64,000 nt of DNA, from positions 310,001 through 374,000 of the forward strand of contig JAEWZN010000003.1 in assembly GCA_023395255.1 (NCBI GenBank), given 5' to 3'. The notes beneath the pieces were generated by a model that did not search any database, was not told where the DNA came from, and saw only the letters and a list, made by a program, of their open reading frames with translations. The translations under genes and the position numbers were made by a program. Numbering within the stretch: the stretch's first letter is position 1; the number at the start of each line of letters is the position of its first letter. Shown here piece by piece: positions 53,935 through 61,425 of this stretch. The stretch comes from Deferribacteres bacterium (GTDB taxonomy: Bacteria > Chrysiogenota > Deferribacteres > Deferribacterales > Geovibrionaceae).

Positions 53935-56058
53935 ATGATAATCAAACTGAGAAATTCATTAATTGTTCTTGCTGTTCTTCTCGCCGCCATAATTGTTCTG
54001 GTGAGCGTAACCTATCACAGCGCCAATGTGGTAATAGAAAGCACCGTGCTTGCCCACCAGCAGAATGTGGCGGCTCAGGCCGCGGCCACCACTGAAATGT
54101 GGCTTAAGCATCAGATGCAGGTTGTGGATTCTGCCATTGACCAAATCAATAAAATAGACCCCATAACAGAAGCCAGTTCCATGCCTGTTCTGAAAATGGC
54201 GCTGGCCGCAGGGGATTTCAGCGATGTTTACATAGGTCTTGAGGACGGAACCATGATAGACGGAGCGGAGTGGGTTCCTCCTGCCGGGTACGACCCCAGA
54301 GTCCGCCCATGGTACATAAATGCGGTGGAAAAAGGCAAGATGGCTGTTTCACCCCCGTATATAGACATGACAACCAGAGAGATGGTTATAGCCCTGTCTG
54401 CGCCGCTTTACAGGGATGACAGGGTAATAGGCGTAATCAGCAACGACATTATTCTGGACATGCTGGTGAAGAACGTAATGAACGTGAAGGCGGCGGAAAC
54501 AGGCTACTCCTTCATAGTCAACTCCGAAGGGACATTCATGGTGCACCCTGATCAGGAGCTCCTGCTTACTCACAGCCTTCAGGACACAGACCCGACTCTC
54601 AGAAGAGTGATGGAGCACTTCAAAAGCTCTGATTCAGGCACTTTTTCATATAAAATAGGCGGACAGGAGAATATCCTCGCCTATCAGCTTATCTCAAGTG
54701 TCGGCTGGTATCTCTGCACCACCATGACAAAGGAGGAGGCATACGCCCTGTCTGAGCGCACGTCCATGCTTTTTGCCGCGGAATCCGCTCTCAGGGCTGT
54801 GGGGTTTATGGTTCTGCTCACTATGTCTGTTGTGGGCGTTAGTGCCTTTCTGCTTTTTATATACAACCGCCGCTATAAGTCCACAGTGCTGCAGCATGCG
54901 GAACAGATAAGCGGTATGAATCAGGATCTTGCGTGGAACATAAACAGGCGCAAGGAGGTTGAAACCCATTACCAGACCCTTTTCCATGTGGCAAATGACG
55001 CGATACTCATCAGCAAGGGGATGATCATTGTCGAGTGCAACGAGAAGGCTAAGGAAGTCTTCGGGGTAAACCACTACGGCATAATCGGAAATAACATGCT
55101 TGATCTCTCTCCTGAGATTCAGCCTGACGGTGAGGTAAGCCTTGAAAAGGTTCGGCGGATCATTAACAAAGCCAGTGAAGGTGAGCAGCAGTCATTCATG
55201 TGGAGCTTTCTCCGCTCTGACGGGACAGAGTTTCCCTGCGAGGTTAATCTCAAGAGCCAGCATCTTAATAAAGAGGAGTTTATCCTCATAAGTATCAGGG
55301 ATATATCAAAACGTGTGAATGCTGAGCAACAGCTCAGGCAGGCGCAGAAAATGGCGGCAATGGGCGAAATGCTGGGCGCCATAGCCCACCAGTGGCGTCA
55401 GCCGCTTAACACTCTTTCCACCTATGTCGTCAGCATACAGTCCGCCTTTTACAACAATATGATTTCTAAGGAATTTGTGGAGAAGCTTGTTACTGCGGCA
55501 GACTCACAGATTCAGTTTATGTCCAAAACCATAGACGATTTTCGCCACTTCTTCAAACCCAGCAAGAATAAGGAGCATTTCAGCATAGCGGATGTTGTGG
55601 ACAGTTCGGTGAAGCTCATGCAGCCTAACTTCAAACAGAGCGGAATCGTAATGAAGCTGAATGTGCCTGATGATGCGGCACTGGTGGTATACGGCTACAG
55701 AAGCGAGTTTGTGCATGTCATAGTGAATATCCTTGCCAACGCGCGGGATGCAGTTGTTGAAAAATTATCTTCTGAACCCGATGCGGATTCGAGAGAGATT
55801 AAAATCGATGTTGAGAACCTCGCAAACAATGTTATGATACACATCACAGACAGAGGCTGCGGCATAACGGAAAGCATGATGCCGAAGATTTTCAATCCTT
55901 ATTTTACAACAAAAGGCACAGCCTCCGGCACCGGGATGGGGCTTTACATGGCGAAGATGATTGTCGAGAATGAAATGCACGGCACAATAACCGTAAAAAG
56001 CGGTGATGGGAAAACGGTTTTCACAGTGTCCCTCCCGAAGCACTCAGAGGCTGAATGA
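53935..56058 (+). CDS. sensor histidine kinase with periplasmic Cache domain and PAS domain
   Basis: 707 residues from ATG 53935, with ACAGG upstream; a frame reaching back to 53743 lies inside the DUF5131 gene. First transmembrane helix about residues 7-28, then a double-Cache sensor with YDPRVRPWYINAVEKG and SPPYIDMTTREMVIALSAPLY, a pattern found in amino-acid-sensing dCache domains. A second helix (about 288-308) and a PAS domain follow. The kinase core has AIAHQWRQPLN (phosphoacceptor His), NILANARDAV, DRGCGI and TGMGLYMAK. The next gene, overlapping by four bases, is its NtrC-type partner. Ligand probably an amino acid or amine such as GABA (inferred from the regulated genes). Confidence 0.88.
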   Translation: MIIKLRNSLIVLAVLLAAIIVLVSVTYHSANVVIESTVLAHQQNVAAQAAATTEMWLKHQMQVVDSAIDQINKIDPITEASSMPVLKMALAAGDFSDVYIGLEDGTMIDGAEWVPPAGYDPRVRPWYINAVEKGKMAVSPPYIDMTTREMVIALSAPLYRDDRVIGVISNDIILDMLVKNVMNVKAAETGYSFIVNSEGTFMVHPDQELLLTHSLQDTDPTLRRVMEHFKSSDSGTFSYKIGGQENILAYQLISSVGWYLCTTMTKEEAYALSERTSMLFAAESALRAVGFMVLLTMSVVGVSAFLLFIYNRRYKSTVLQHAEQISGMNQDLAWNINRRKEVETHYQTLFHVANDAILISKGMIIVECNEKAKEVFGVNHYGIIGNNMLDLSPEIQPDGEVSLEKVRRIINKASEGEQQSFMWSFLRSDGTEFPCEVNLKSQHLNKEEFILISIRDISKRVNAEQQLRQAQKMAAMGEMLGAIAHQWRQPLNTLSTYVVSIQSAFYNNMISKEFVEKLVTAADSQIQFMSKTIDDFRHFFKPSKNKEHFSIADVVDSSVKLMQPNFKQSGIVMKLNVPDDAALVVYGYRSEFVHVIVNILANARDAVVEKLSSEPDADSREIKIDVENLANNVMIHITDRGCGITESMMPKIFNPYFTTKGTASGTGMGLYMAKMIVENEMHGTITVKSGDGKTVFTVSLPKHSEAE

Positions 56059-57458
56059 TAGATTTCAACAACTACGGCTCAAGCATTCTTCTGGTGGATG
56101 ATGAGAAGGACGAGCTTGAGGCATATTCCTTTCTGCTTCAGACAATGGGAATTAAAAATATTACGACCCTTGAGGATTCAAGGGAGGTTATGGACACCCT
56201 GCGGGGAATGTCTTTTCCTGTGGTTTTTCTGGATCTCAATATGCCTCACAAGTCCGGACAGGATGTCCTGCGTGAGATAAAAGAGCAGATGCCGCAGGTT
56301 CCCGTCATAATCTGCACCGCTAATTCGGAGATCGAGGTGGCTGTGGAGTGTCTCAAACTGGGCGCCCATGATTATCTTGTAAAACCGATAAATATGAACA
56401 CATTCAGTTCTGCGCTGAGAAATGCCCATGAGATAGGCGCTCTTCGTTCTGAGCTTCTCAACATGAAAGGGGTTAACTTCGGCGGCGGTCTGCGCAGGAG
56501 AGATGTTTTCAGCCGCATTGTCACCCGAAGTGCCGAAATGCACGGTATTTTTCAGTATATCGAAGCCATAGCGGTCAGCGGTCAGCCTGTGCTTATTCTG
56601 GGTGAAACAGGCTCCGGAAAGGAGATGCTTTCCCGTGCAGTGCATGATGTCAGCGGCTTCACGGGTGAGTTTGTGGCTGTGGATGTTTCCGGTCTGGATG
56701 ATACGCTTTTCTCCGATACCCTGTTCGGTCACGCCAAGGGAGCCTACACCGGCGCGGACGGTGTGCGTTCGGGACTGATAGAAAGGGCAAGGCAGGGCAC
56801 AATCTTTCTGGATGAAATAGGGGATCTCAGCGAGGTTTCTCAGGTGAAGCTTCTGCGTCTTTTGCAGGAGCGGATATATTATCCCCTCGGCTCTGACAAA
56901 CCGAAAAGATGCGAGGCGAGAATAATCGCCGCTGCGAATAAAGACCTCAGCTCCGCCGCTTCCTCCGGCGGGTTCCGCAGGGATTTATATTACAGGCTGA
57001 GCACTCATCTCATAAAGGTTCCTCCCCTTCGCGAGAGAAGGGAGGATATTCCGCTGATAGCTGATTATCTGGCGGAAGAGGCAGCTAAAACAGTCAGCAA
57101 GCCTAAGCCCGAAATCAGCAGGGAAGCTATGAGCCTGCTCACCTCCCATGTATATCCGGGAAATATCCGGGAATTAAAAACATATATCTATGATGCTGTT
57201 GTGCGCTGCACAGACGGCGTAATCACAGAGAATATCATAGCCGGACGCTTGGGCGGAGCCGAAGCTTTACAGGTCCCGGATGATAAGACCGTCAGTTCAC
57301 TTGAAAAAATCTTCGGGCGCTTTCCCACTCTGGACGAGGTTTCCGAATACGCGGTTAACGAGGCTCTTGCTGTTTCCGAAAACATGAGTCAGGCCGCGAA
57401 GCTCTTAGGCATATCAAAACAGGCTCTCCACAAACGTCTTAAAAAGCGCACTCCCTGA
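56055..57458 (+). CDS. NtrC-family sigma-54-dependent response regulator
   Basis: 467 residues in three domains. The receiver (1-125) has DD at 15-16, phosphoacceptor D60 and K110. The AAA+ domain (about 150-380) has Walker A GETGSGKE (183-190), the sigma-54 contact loop GAYTGA (229-234, Tyr instead of the common Phe) and Walker B FLDEIGD (251-257). The C-terminus is a Fis-type helix-turn-helix (MSQAAKLLGISKQALHKRLKK). Phosphorylated by the upstream kinase, it should activate sigma-54 promoters; three such promoters lie at 53886, 57461 and 59637, and three palindromic sites at 59517-59575 suit it. Confidence 0.92.
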   Translation: MIDFNNYGSSILLVDDEKDELEAYSFLLQTMGIKNITTLEDSREVMDTLRGMSFPVVFLDLNMPHKSGQDVLREIKEQMPQVPVIICTANSEIEVAVECLKLGAHDYLVKPINMNTFSSALRNAHEIGALRSELLNMKGVNFGGGLRRRDVFSRIVTRSAEMHGIFQYIEAIAVSGQPVLILGETGSGKEMLSRAVHDVSGFTGEFVAVDVSGLDDTLFSDTLFGHAKGAYTGADGVRSGLIERARQGTIFLDEIGDLSEVSQVKLLRLLQERIYYPLGSDKPKRCEARIIAAANKDLSSAASSGGFRRDLYYRLSTHLIKVPPLRERREDIPLIADYLAEEAAKTVSKPKPEISREAMSLLTSHVYPGNIRELKTYIYDAVVRCTDGVITENIIAGRLGGAEALQVPDDKTVSSLEKIFGRFPTLDEVSEYAVNEALAVSENMSQAAKLLGISKQALHKRLKKRTP

Positions 57459-57460
57459 TC

Positions 57461-57476
57461 TGGCATGTTTATTGCA
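57461..57476 (+). promoter_or_regulatory. sigma-54 promoter of the aldehyde dehydrogenase gene
   Basis: TGGCATGTTTATTGCA, with GG and GC ten bases apart. It begins two bases after the regulator's stop. A small palindrome ACGCTGT/ACAGCGT (57484-57504) lies at or just after the expected start of transcription. Confidence 0.8.
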
Positions 57477-57517
57477 CCTGATAACGCTGTAAGTTAAACA
57501 GCGTGAGAGGTGAAAAG

Positions 57518-58945
57518 ATGCCCAAACATTACAAAACACTTGTAAACGGAAAATGGATTGAAACTGGTAAGGAACTGGAAGTAAAGAATAAATTCAGCGG
57601 TGAAACCTTTGCTTATGTTCCTCAGGCTGATGAAACGCTCACCAACGGGGCCATAGACGCAGCGGAAGCGGCTTTCAGGCTTTTCCGCAGAATGCCTGCG
57701 CATAAGCGTTCCGATATACTGGAAAAGACAGCGCAGGGCATACTTGAACGCGCTGATGAGATAGCAGAGATAATCTGCCTTGAGGCCGGCAAGGCTTGGA
57801 AGTTCTCCATGAACGAGGTTCTTCGCAGTGCGGAGACATTCAAGTTCGCCTCCGAGGAAGCAAAGCACATCCACGGCGAAACAATTCAGGTGGATGCCAG
57901 CAAGTTCGGCGAAAACCGAGTGGGCTACTTTCTGCGTGAGCCTGTAGGCGTAATAGGCGCCATAACCCCCTTCAACTTCCCCCTTAACCTTGTGGCTCAT
58001 AAGGTTGCTCCGGCTATTGCCACAGGAAACACTGTGGTGCTGAAACCTGCCTCATCAACTCCTCTCTCATCCATAATTCTCGCTGAAATAATGGAAAAAG
58101 CAGGCCTGCCCGCAGGAGTGCTGAATGTGGTTATAGGTTCAGGCGCAACTGTGGGGGACACTATAGTTATAAGCCCGAAAACCAAGAAGATTACCTTTAC
58201 CGGTTCGCCCGGAGTAGGGGATCAGATAATGCGCAAGGCCGGAATCAAGAAGGTTACGCTGGAGCTCGGCAACAACTCTGCAACAATTATTGAGCCGGAT
58301 GCGGATCTTGAGAAAACAGCCGCCAGATGCGTTGTCAGCGCTTTTTCAAACTCCGGTCAGGTGTGCATCTCCCTCCAGAGGATATATGTAAACAGCAAAT
58401 GTGCGGATGAGTTCACTAAGCTGTTTGTGGAAAAGACAAAAGCTCTGAAAGTCGGTGATCCGATGGATAAGGCTTGCGATGTAGGGCCGATGATAGATGC
58501 AAAAGAGCTTAACCGTATAGATGCGTGGGTTAAGGAGGCAGTCGCTCAGGGTGCTGTACTGGCCGCAGGCGGCAGAGCGGAAGGCATGATTTATTACCCC
58601 ACAGTGCTTACGAACGTTACGGAGGATATGAAGGTAATGTGCATGGAAACCTTCGCACCTGTAGTGTCAATTGTTGCGTATGATGACTTTGACGATGCAC
58701 TGGCAAAGGTGAACGATTCCGACTTCGGACTTCAGGCGGGTATATACACCACAGATATAAATAAGGCGATGAAAGCCGTTGATGAACTTGATGTTGGCGG
58801 AGTGATGATAAATGATACATCCACTTTCAGGGTCGATCATTTGCCGTACGGCGGCAACAAGCTCTCTGGTCTCGGCAGAGAGGGCGTTAAATTCGCCATG
58901 GAAGATATGATGACGATTAAGATGGTGATGATTAACAGAAATTAG
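57518..58945 (+). CDS. NAD(P)-dependent aldehyde dehydrogenase, probably succinate-semialdehyde dehydrogenase
   Basis: 475 residues from ATG 57518, with GAGAGG upstream; an earlier GTG at 57503 is inferior. Standard ALDH motifs: TPFNFPLNLVAHKVAPA, FTGSPGVGDQI, catalytic Glu in LELGNNSATI, catalytic Cys in SNSGQVCISLQRI, and MCMETFAPVVSIV. The family includes succinate-semialdehyde, lactaldehyde and related dehydrogenases, and sequence alone does not separate them. A GABA-type aminotransferase lies downstream, and both genes have sigma-54 promoters behind a two-component system, so oxidation of succinate semialdehyde (or the C5 homologue glutarate semialdehyde) is the best inference. Confidence 0.82.
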   Translation: MPKHYKTLVNGKWIETGKELEVKNKFSGETFAYVPQADETLTNGAIDAAEAAFRLFRRMPAHKRSDILEKTAQGILERADEIAEIICLEAGKAWKFSMNEVLRSAETFKFASEEAKHIHGETIQVDASKFGENRVGYFLREPVGVIGAITPFNFPLNLVAHKVAPAIATGNTVVLKPASSTPLSSIILAEIMEKAGLPAGVLNVVIGSGATVGDTIVISPKTKKITFTGSPGVGDQIMRKAGIKKVTLELGNNSATIIEPDADLEKTAARCVVSAFSNSGQVCISLQRIYVNSKCADEFTKLFVEKTKALKVGDPMDKACDVGPMIDAKELNRIDAWVKEAVAQGAVLAAGGRAEGMIYYPTVLTNVTEDMKVMCMETFAPVVSIVAYDDFDDALAKVNDSDFGLQAGIYTTDINKAMKAVDELDVGGVMINDTSTFRVDHLPYGGNKLSGLGREGVKFAMEDMMTIKMVMINRN

Positions 58946-58952
58946 TGTTCAC

Positions 58953-58986
58953 ATTTCCAAGGATGGAAATTTTGGATTGTCAGGAC
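58953..58986 (+). repeat. R1 dispersed element, copy c (truncated)
   Basis: Hairpin ATTTCC/GGAAAT around AAGGAT starts seven bases after the aldehyde dehydrogenase stop. It runs directly into GGATTGTCAGGAC, the 3' end of R1, so the middle of the element is missing. Confidence 0.6.
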
Positions 58987-59110
58987 AGAGATTGCTTCAC
59001 CCTTTCAGGGTTCGCAATGACAGCAGTTTACGTCACTGCGAGGAGCAAAGCGACGAAGCAGTCTCTGTATACTGAGAGATTGCTTCACTCCTACGGAGTT
59101 CGCAATGACG
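58987..59110. repeat. R2 palindromic repeat, half copy and full copy c
   Basis: 58987-59021 is a right half (GATTGCTTCACCC...TTCGCAATGAC). 59031-59110 is a full unit from GTCACTGCGAGGAGC to TTCGCAATGACG, with arms AGCAGTCTCT and AGAGATTGCT. This and the following repeats fill the 745-base gap before the aminotransferase; no gene is present. Confidence 0.75.
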
Positions 59111-59114
59111 CAAA

Positions 59115-59219
59115 CGCTCCCAAGGATGGGAGCGCGCCGTGCGTAGCGAAGGCGGGTTTATCCCGCCGCGAGCGTGTCCATAAATCCGACAGGATGTCCG
59201 GATTTATGTTGTCAGGACA
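59115..59219 (+). repeat. R1 dispersed element, copy d
   Basis: Hairpin 1 CGCTCCC/GGGAGCG around AAGGAT; CGCCGTGCGTAGCGAA; hairpin 2 GGCGGG/CCCGCC around TTTAT; GCGAGCGTGT; hairpin 3 CATAAATCCG/CGGATTTATG around ACAGGATGTC; tail TTGTCAGGAC. An R2 half copy (59221-59250) separates it from copy e. Confidence 0.8.
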
Positions 59220-59255
59220 GACGCTTCACCCTTTCAGGATTCGCAATGACGTAAA

Positions 59256-59360
59256 CAGCCCCACGGACAGGGGCTGCGCCGTGCGTAGCGAAGGCGGGTT
59301 TACCCCGCCGCGAGCGTGTACATAAATCCGACAGGATGTCCGGATTTATGTTGTCAGGAC
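59256..59360 (+). repeat. R1 dispersed element, copy e
   Basis: Hairpin 1 CAGCCCC/GGGGCTG around ACGGACA; the rest is nearly identical to copy d, with hairpin 2 loop TTTAC and hairpin 3 ACATAAATCCG/CGGATTTATGT. Followed at 59365-59402 by an R3 unit (CCCCCTTTTT...AAAGGGGGATTGAGGGGGATT). Confidence 0.8.
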
Positions 59361-59478
59361 AGGCGCTTCCCCCTTTTTCAAAGGGGGATTGAGGGGGATT
59401 TTTTACAGGTGCAATCACAAATGTGCATGTGTTTCTTATCAACATTAATCAGGGCTTACTATTCCCAAATATCTTAGC

Positions 59479-59510
59479 CCCGCAGTTTTTCCCATGCTGC
59501 GGGTTTTTTA
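59479..59510 (+). terminator. Rho-independent terminator upstream of the aminotransferase promoter region
   Basis: CCCGCAG pairs with CTGCGGG, followed by TTTTTTA. It insulates the aminotransferase promoter region from readthrough. Confidence 0.85.
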
Positions 59511-59516
59511 TTTCAC

Positions 59517-59575
59517 GGTAAACCATGGTTGACCCGGTAAGCTATGGTTGACGCTCCGGTAAACCAAAGTTAACC
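59517..59575. promoter_or_regulatory. three tandem palindromic activator sites
   Basis: 59517-59534 GGTAAACCATGGTTGACC, 59536-59553 GGTAAGCTATGGTTGACG and 59558-59575 GGTAAACCAAAGTTAACC. Each is an inverted repeat GGTNAACC-like, with centres 19 and 22 bases apart, at about -138, -118 and -97 from the expected start of the sigma-54 promoter at 59637. This is the geometry of an enhancer for an NtrC-type regulator, most simply the one encoded at 56055-57458. Confidence 0.75.
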
Positions 59576-59636
59576 TCTGCCGTTTCAAAGTCACTGTATC
59601 AGCCTTTTCCGTTTATTTATCAGATAAAAACCTCTG

Positions 59637-59652
59637 TGGCACAGCCGTTGCT
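59637..59652 (+). promoter_or_regulatory. sigma-54 promoter of the GABA-type aminotransferase gene
   Basis: TGGCACAGCCGTTGCT, with GG (59638-59639) and GC (59650-59651) ten bases apart, 40 bases before the ATG. Confidence 0.85.
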
Positions 59653-59691
59653 CATAACTATTAAACGTTATTAATCCGGAGGCTGTTTCTC

Positions 59692-61035
59692 ATGTTAAAC
59701 GGAAAGGAACTGGCAAATATAAGCACACATCAGAGTGAGCGCACAAAGAAAATCATTGAGGATAAAGCCGCTTACGTGGCAGGCGGCATATCATGCACAT
59801 TCCCATTTGTTGTTAAACAGGCTAAAGGCGCTGTCATAGAGGACACGGACGGCAACACATACCTTGATTTTTACGCAGGCATAGGGGTTACCTCCTGCGG
59901 CCACTGCCCCGATGAGGTGGTCAAAGCCATCAAGGAACAGGCGGACAGGCTTCTTCACTCCTGCTTTATGGTCAGCATGTACGAACCTTATGTACGTCTG
60001 GCAGAGAAGCTCACGCAGATAGCGCCGGGCAAATCGCCCAAGAAAGCAATGTTTGTAAACAGCGGAGCGGAAGCTGTTGAAAACGCCATCAAAATAGCCA
60101 GAACATACACCAAACGCACCGGAATAGTCGCATTTGAATCAGGCTTTCACGGCAGAACACTCCTTACCATGACACTCACAAGCAAGGTCAAGCCTTACAA
60201 AGACGGTTTCGGCCCCTTTGCTCCTGAAATCTACAAGGTTCCGTTTCCCAATATTTACAGAGGACAGATAAATACCTCAGAGGAGGAGGCATGCAAAGCA
60301 TACCTTGATTATTTCAGGCGTTTCTTCGTTTCCGAAGTCAATCCGATGAATATAGCCGCTGTGATACTTGAACCTGTTCAGGGTGAGGGTGGCTTCAATG
60401 TGCCCCCCAAGGGTTACTGGCAGGGCTTAAGGGAAATATGCGATGAGTACGGCATAGTGCTCATCGCGGACGAAGTGCAGTCAGGCTTCTGCCGTACAGG
60501 AAAAATGTTTGCCGTTGACCATTTCGGTGTGGAGCCTGATCTCGTCACTATGGCCAAATCCCTTGGTTCAGGGATGCCTATCTCCGCTGTGGTAGGCAAA
60601 AAGGAGATTATGGACTCAGTCGGCGCGGGCGGAATAGGCGGCACATACGGCGGAAACCCAGTTGCCTGCGAAGCTGCGCTTGCCTCTATCAGAATGATGG
60701 AGGAGCAGAACCTCAGCGAAAAATCTCTGAAAATAGGCTCTTACATTATGGACAGGGTAAGAGCTCTTCAGAAAGAGTTTCCCCAGATCGGCGATGTGCG
60801 GGGTCTTGGCTCAATGATAGGCATTGAGTTTGTGAAAGACCCGGTAACAAAGGAGCCTTATAAGGACGCTGTCAGCGCCATAAACGCAGAATGCTTCAAA
60901 CAGGGGCTGCTTGTAATAGGCGCGGGGATCTTCGGCAATGTGGTGAGGTTCCTCCCTCCCCTCGTACTCACCGATGAACAGCTTGCTCAGGCTATGGATA
61001 TATTTGAATCTGCTGTGCGCAAAACGCTGAAATAA
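59692..61035 (+). CDS. gabT: 4-aminobutyrate-type aminotransferase (class III, PLP)
   Basis: 447 residues. Class III motifs: VEDTDGNTYLDFYAGIGVTSCGH-like opening, VNSGAEAVENAIKIAR, FESGFHGRTLLTM, ILEPVQGEGGFNVPP, DEVQSGFCRTGKMFA, the PLP lysine in TMAKSLGSGMPISAVVG, and GTYGGNPVACEA. The best-fitting group is 4-aminobutyrate (and 5-aminovalerate) aminotransferase, which forms succinate semialdehyde and glutamate in the cytoplasm. Other omega-amino acids are possible. It is preceded by three activator sites and a sigma-54 promoter and followed by R1 and a second liv-type transporter. ATG follows GGAGG. Confidence 0.85.
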   Translation: MLNGKELANISTHQSERTKKIIEDKAAYVAGGISCTFPFVVKQAKGAVIEDTDGNTYLDFYAGIGVTSCGHCPDEVVKAIKEQADRLLHSCFMVSMYEPYVRLAEKLTQIAPGKSPKKAMFVNSGAEAVENAIKIARTYTKRTGIVAFESGFHGRTLLTMTLTSKVKPYKDGFGPFAPEIYKVPFPNIYRGQINTSEEEACKAYLDYFRRFFVSEVNPMNIAAVILEPVQGEGGFNVPPKGYWQGLREICDEYGIVLIADEVQSGFCRTGKMFAVDHFGVEPDLVTMAKSLGSGMPISAVVGKKEIMDSVGAGGIGGTYGGNPVACEAALASIRMMEEQNLSEKSLKIGSYIMDRVRALQKEFPQIGDVRGLGSMIGIEFVKDPVTKEPYKDAVSAINAECFKQGLLVIGAGIFGNVVRFLPPLVLTDEQLAQAMDIFESAVRKTLK

Positions 61036-61038
61036 GAA

Positions 61039-61142
61039 CAGTTCCATGGATGGAACTGCGCCGTGCGCAGCGAAGGCGGGTTTATCCCGCCGTGAGCGTG
61101 TACATAAATCCGACAGGATGTTCGGATTTATGTTGTCAGGAC
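61039..61142 (+). repeat. R1 dispersed element, copy f
   Basis: Begins three bases after the aminotransferase stop. Hairpin 1 CAGTTCC/GGAACTG around ATGGAT; CGCCGTGCGCAGCGAA; hairpin 2 GGCGGG/CCCGCC around TTTAT; GTGAGCGTGT; hairpin 3 ACATAAATCCG/CGGATTTATGT around ACAGGATGTT; tail TTGTCAGGAC. Confidence 0.8.
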
Positions 61143-61256
61143 AGAGATTGCTTCACCCTTTCAGGGTTCGCAATGACAGTAGCTTACGTCACTGCGAGGA
61201 GCAAAGCGACGAAGCAGTCTCTCAATATGTATAGAGATTTCAGGGTTTAAAATGAC
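61143..61256. repeat. R2 palindromic repeat, copy e
   Basis: Half unit AGATTGCTTCACCC...TTCGCAATGAC, then GTCACTGCGAGGAGC...GCAGTCTCT and a decayed right end (AGAGATTTCAGGGTTTAAAATGACG). With R1f and R1g it fills the 390-base gap before the binding-protein gene; no gene is present. Confidence 0.7.
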
Positions 61257-61261
61257 GTAAA

Positions 61262-61352
61262 CAGCCCCACGGACAGGGGCTGCGCCGTGCGTAGCGAAGG
61301 CGGGTTTACCCCGCCGTGAGCGTGTACATAAATCCGACAGGATGTTCGGATT
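61262..61352 (+). repeat. R1 dispersed element, copy g (3' truncated)
   Basis: Hairpin 1 CAGCCCC/GGGGCTG around ACGGACA, hairpin 2 as in other copies, GTGAGCGTGT, then ACATAAATCCG-ACAGGATGT-TCGGATT, where the second half of hairpin 3 stops after seven bases and unrelated sequence begins. Confidence 0.75.
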
Positions 61353-61425
61353 GCCGCTGTCACAGCCTGCTTAAAAATTAATATCACATACGGCCAAGTC
61401 CGTAAAAATAAAACAGGAGAAAGAT

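Noticed and set aside
57340..57400. Search for an upstream activator palindrome for the sigma-54 promoter at 57461
   Set aside because: Only a weak CGGTTAACG core was seen in the regulator coding sequence; not convincing.
61262..61352. GGTTTACC inside R1 hairpin 2 as an activator half-site for the NtrC-type regulator
   Set aside because: It is part of the GGCGGG/CCCGCC hairpin core and occurs in copies next to unrelated genes; only half of the palindrome is present.
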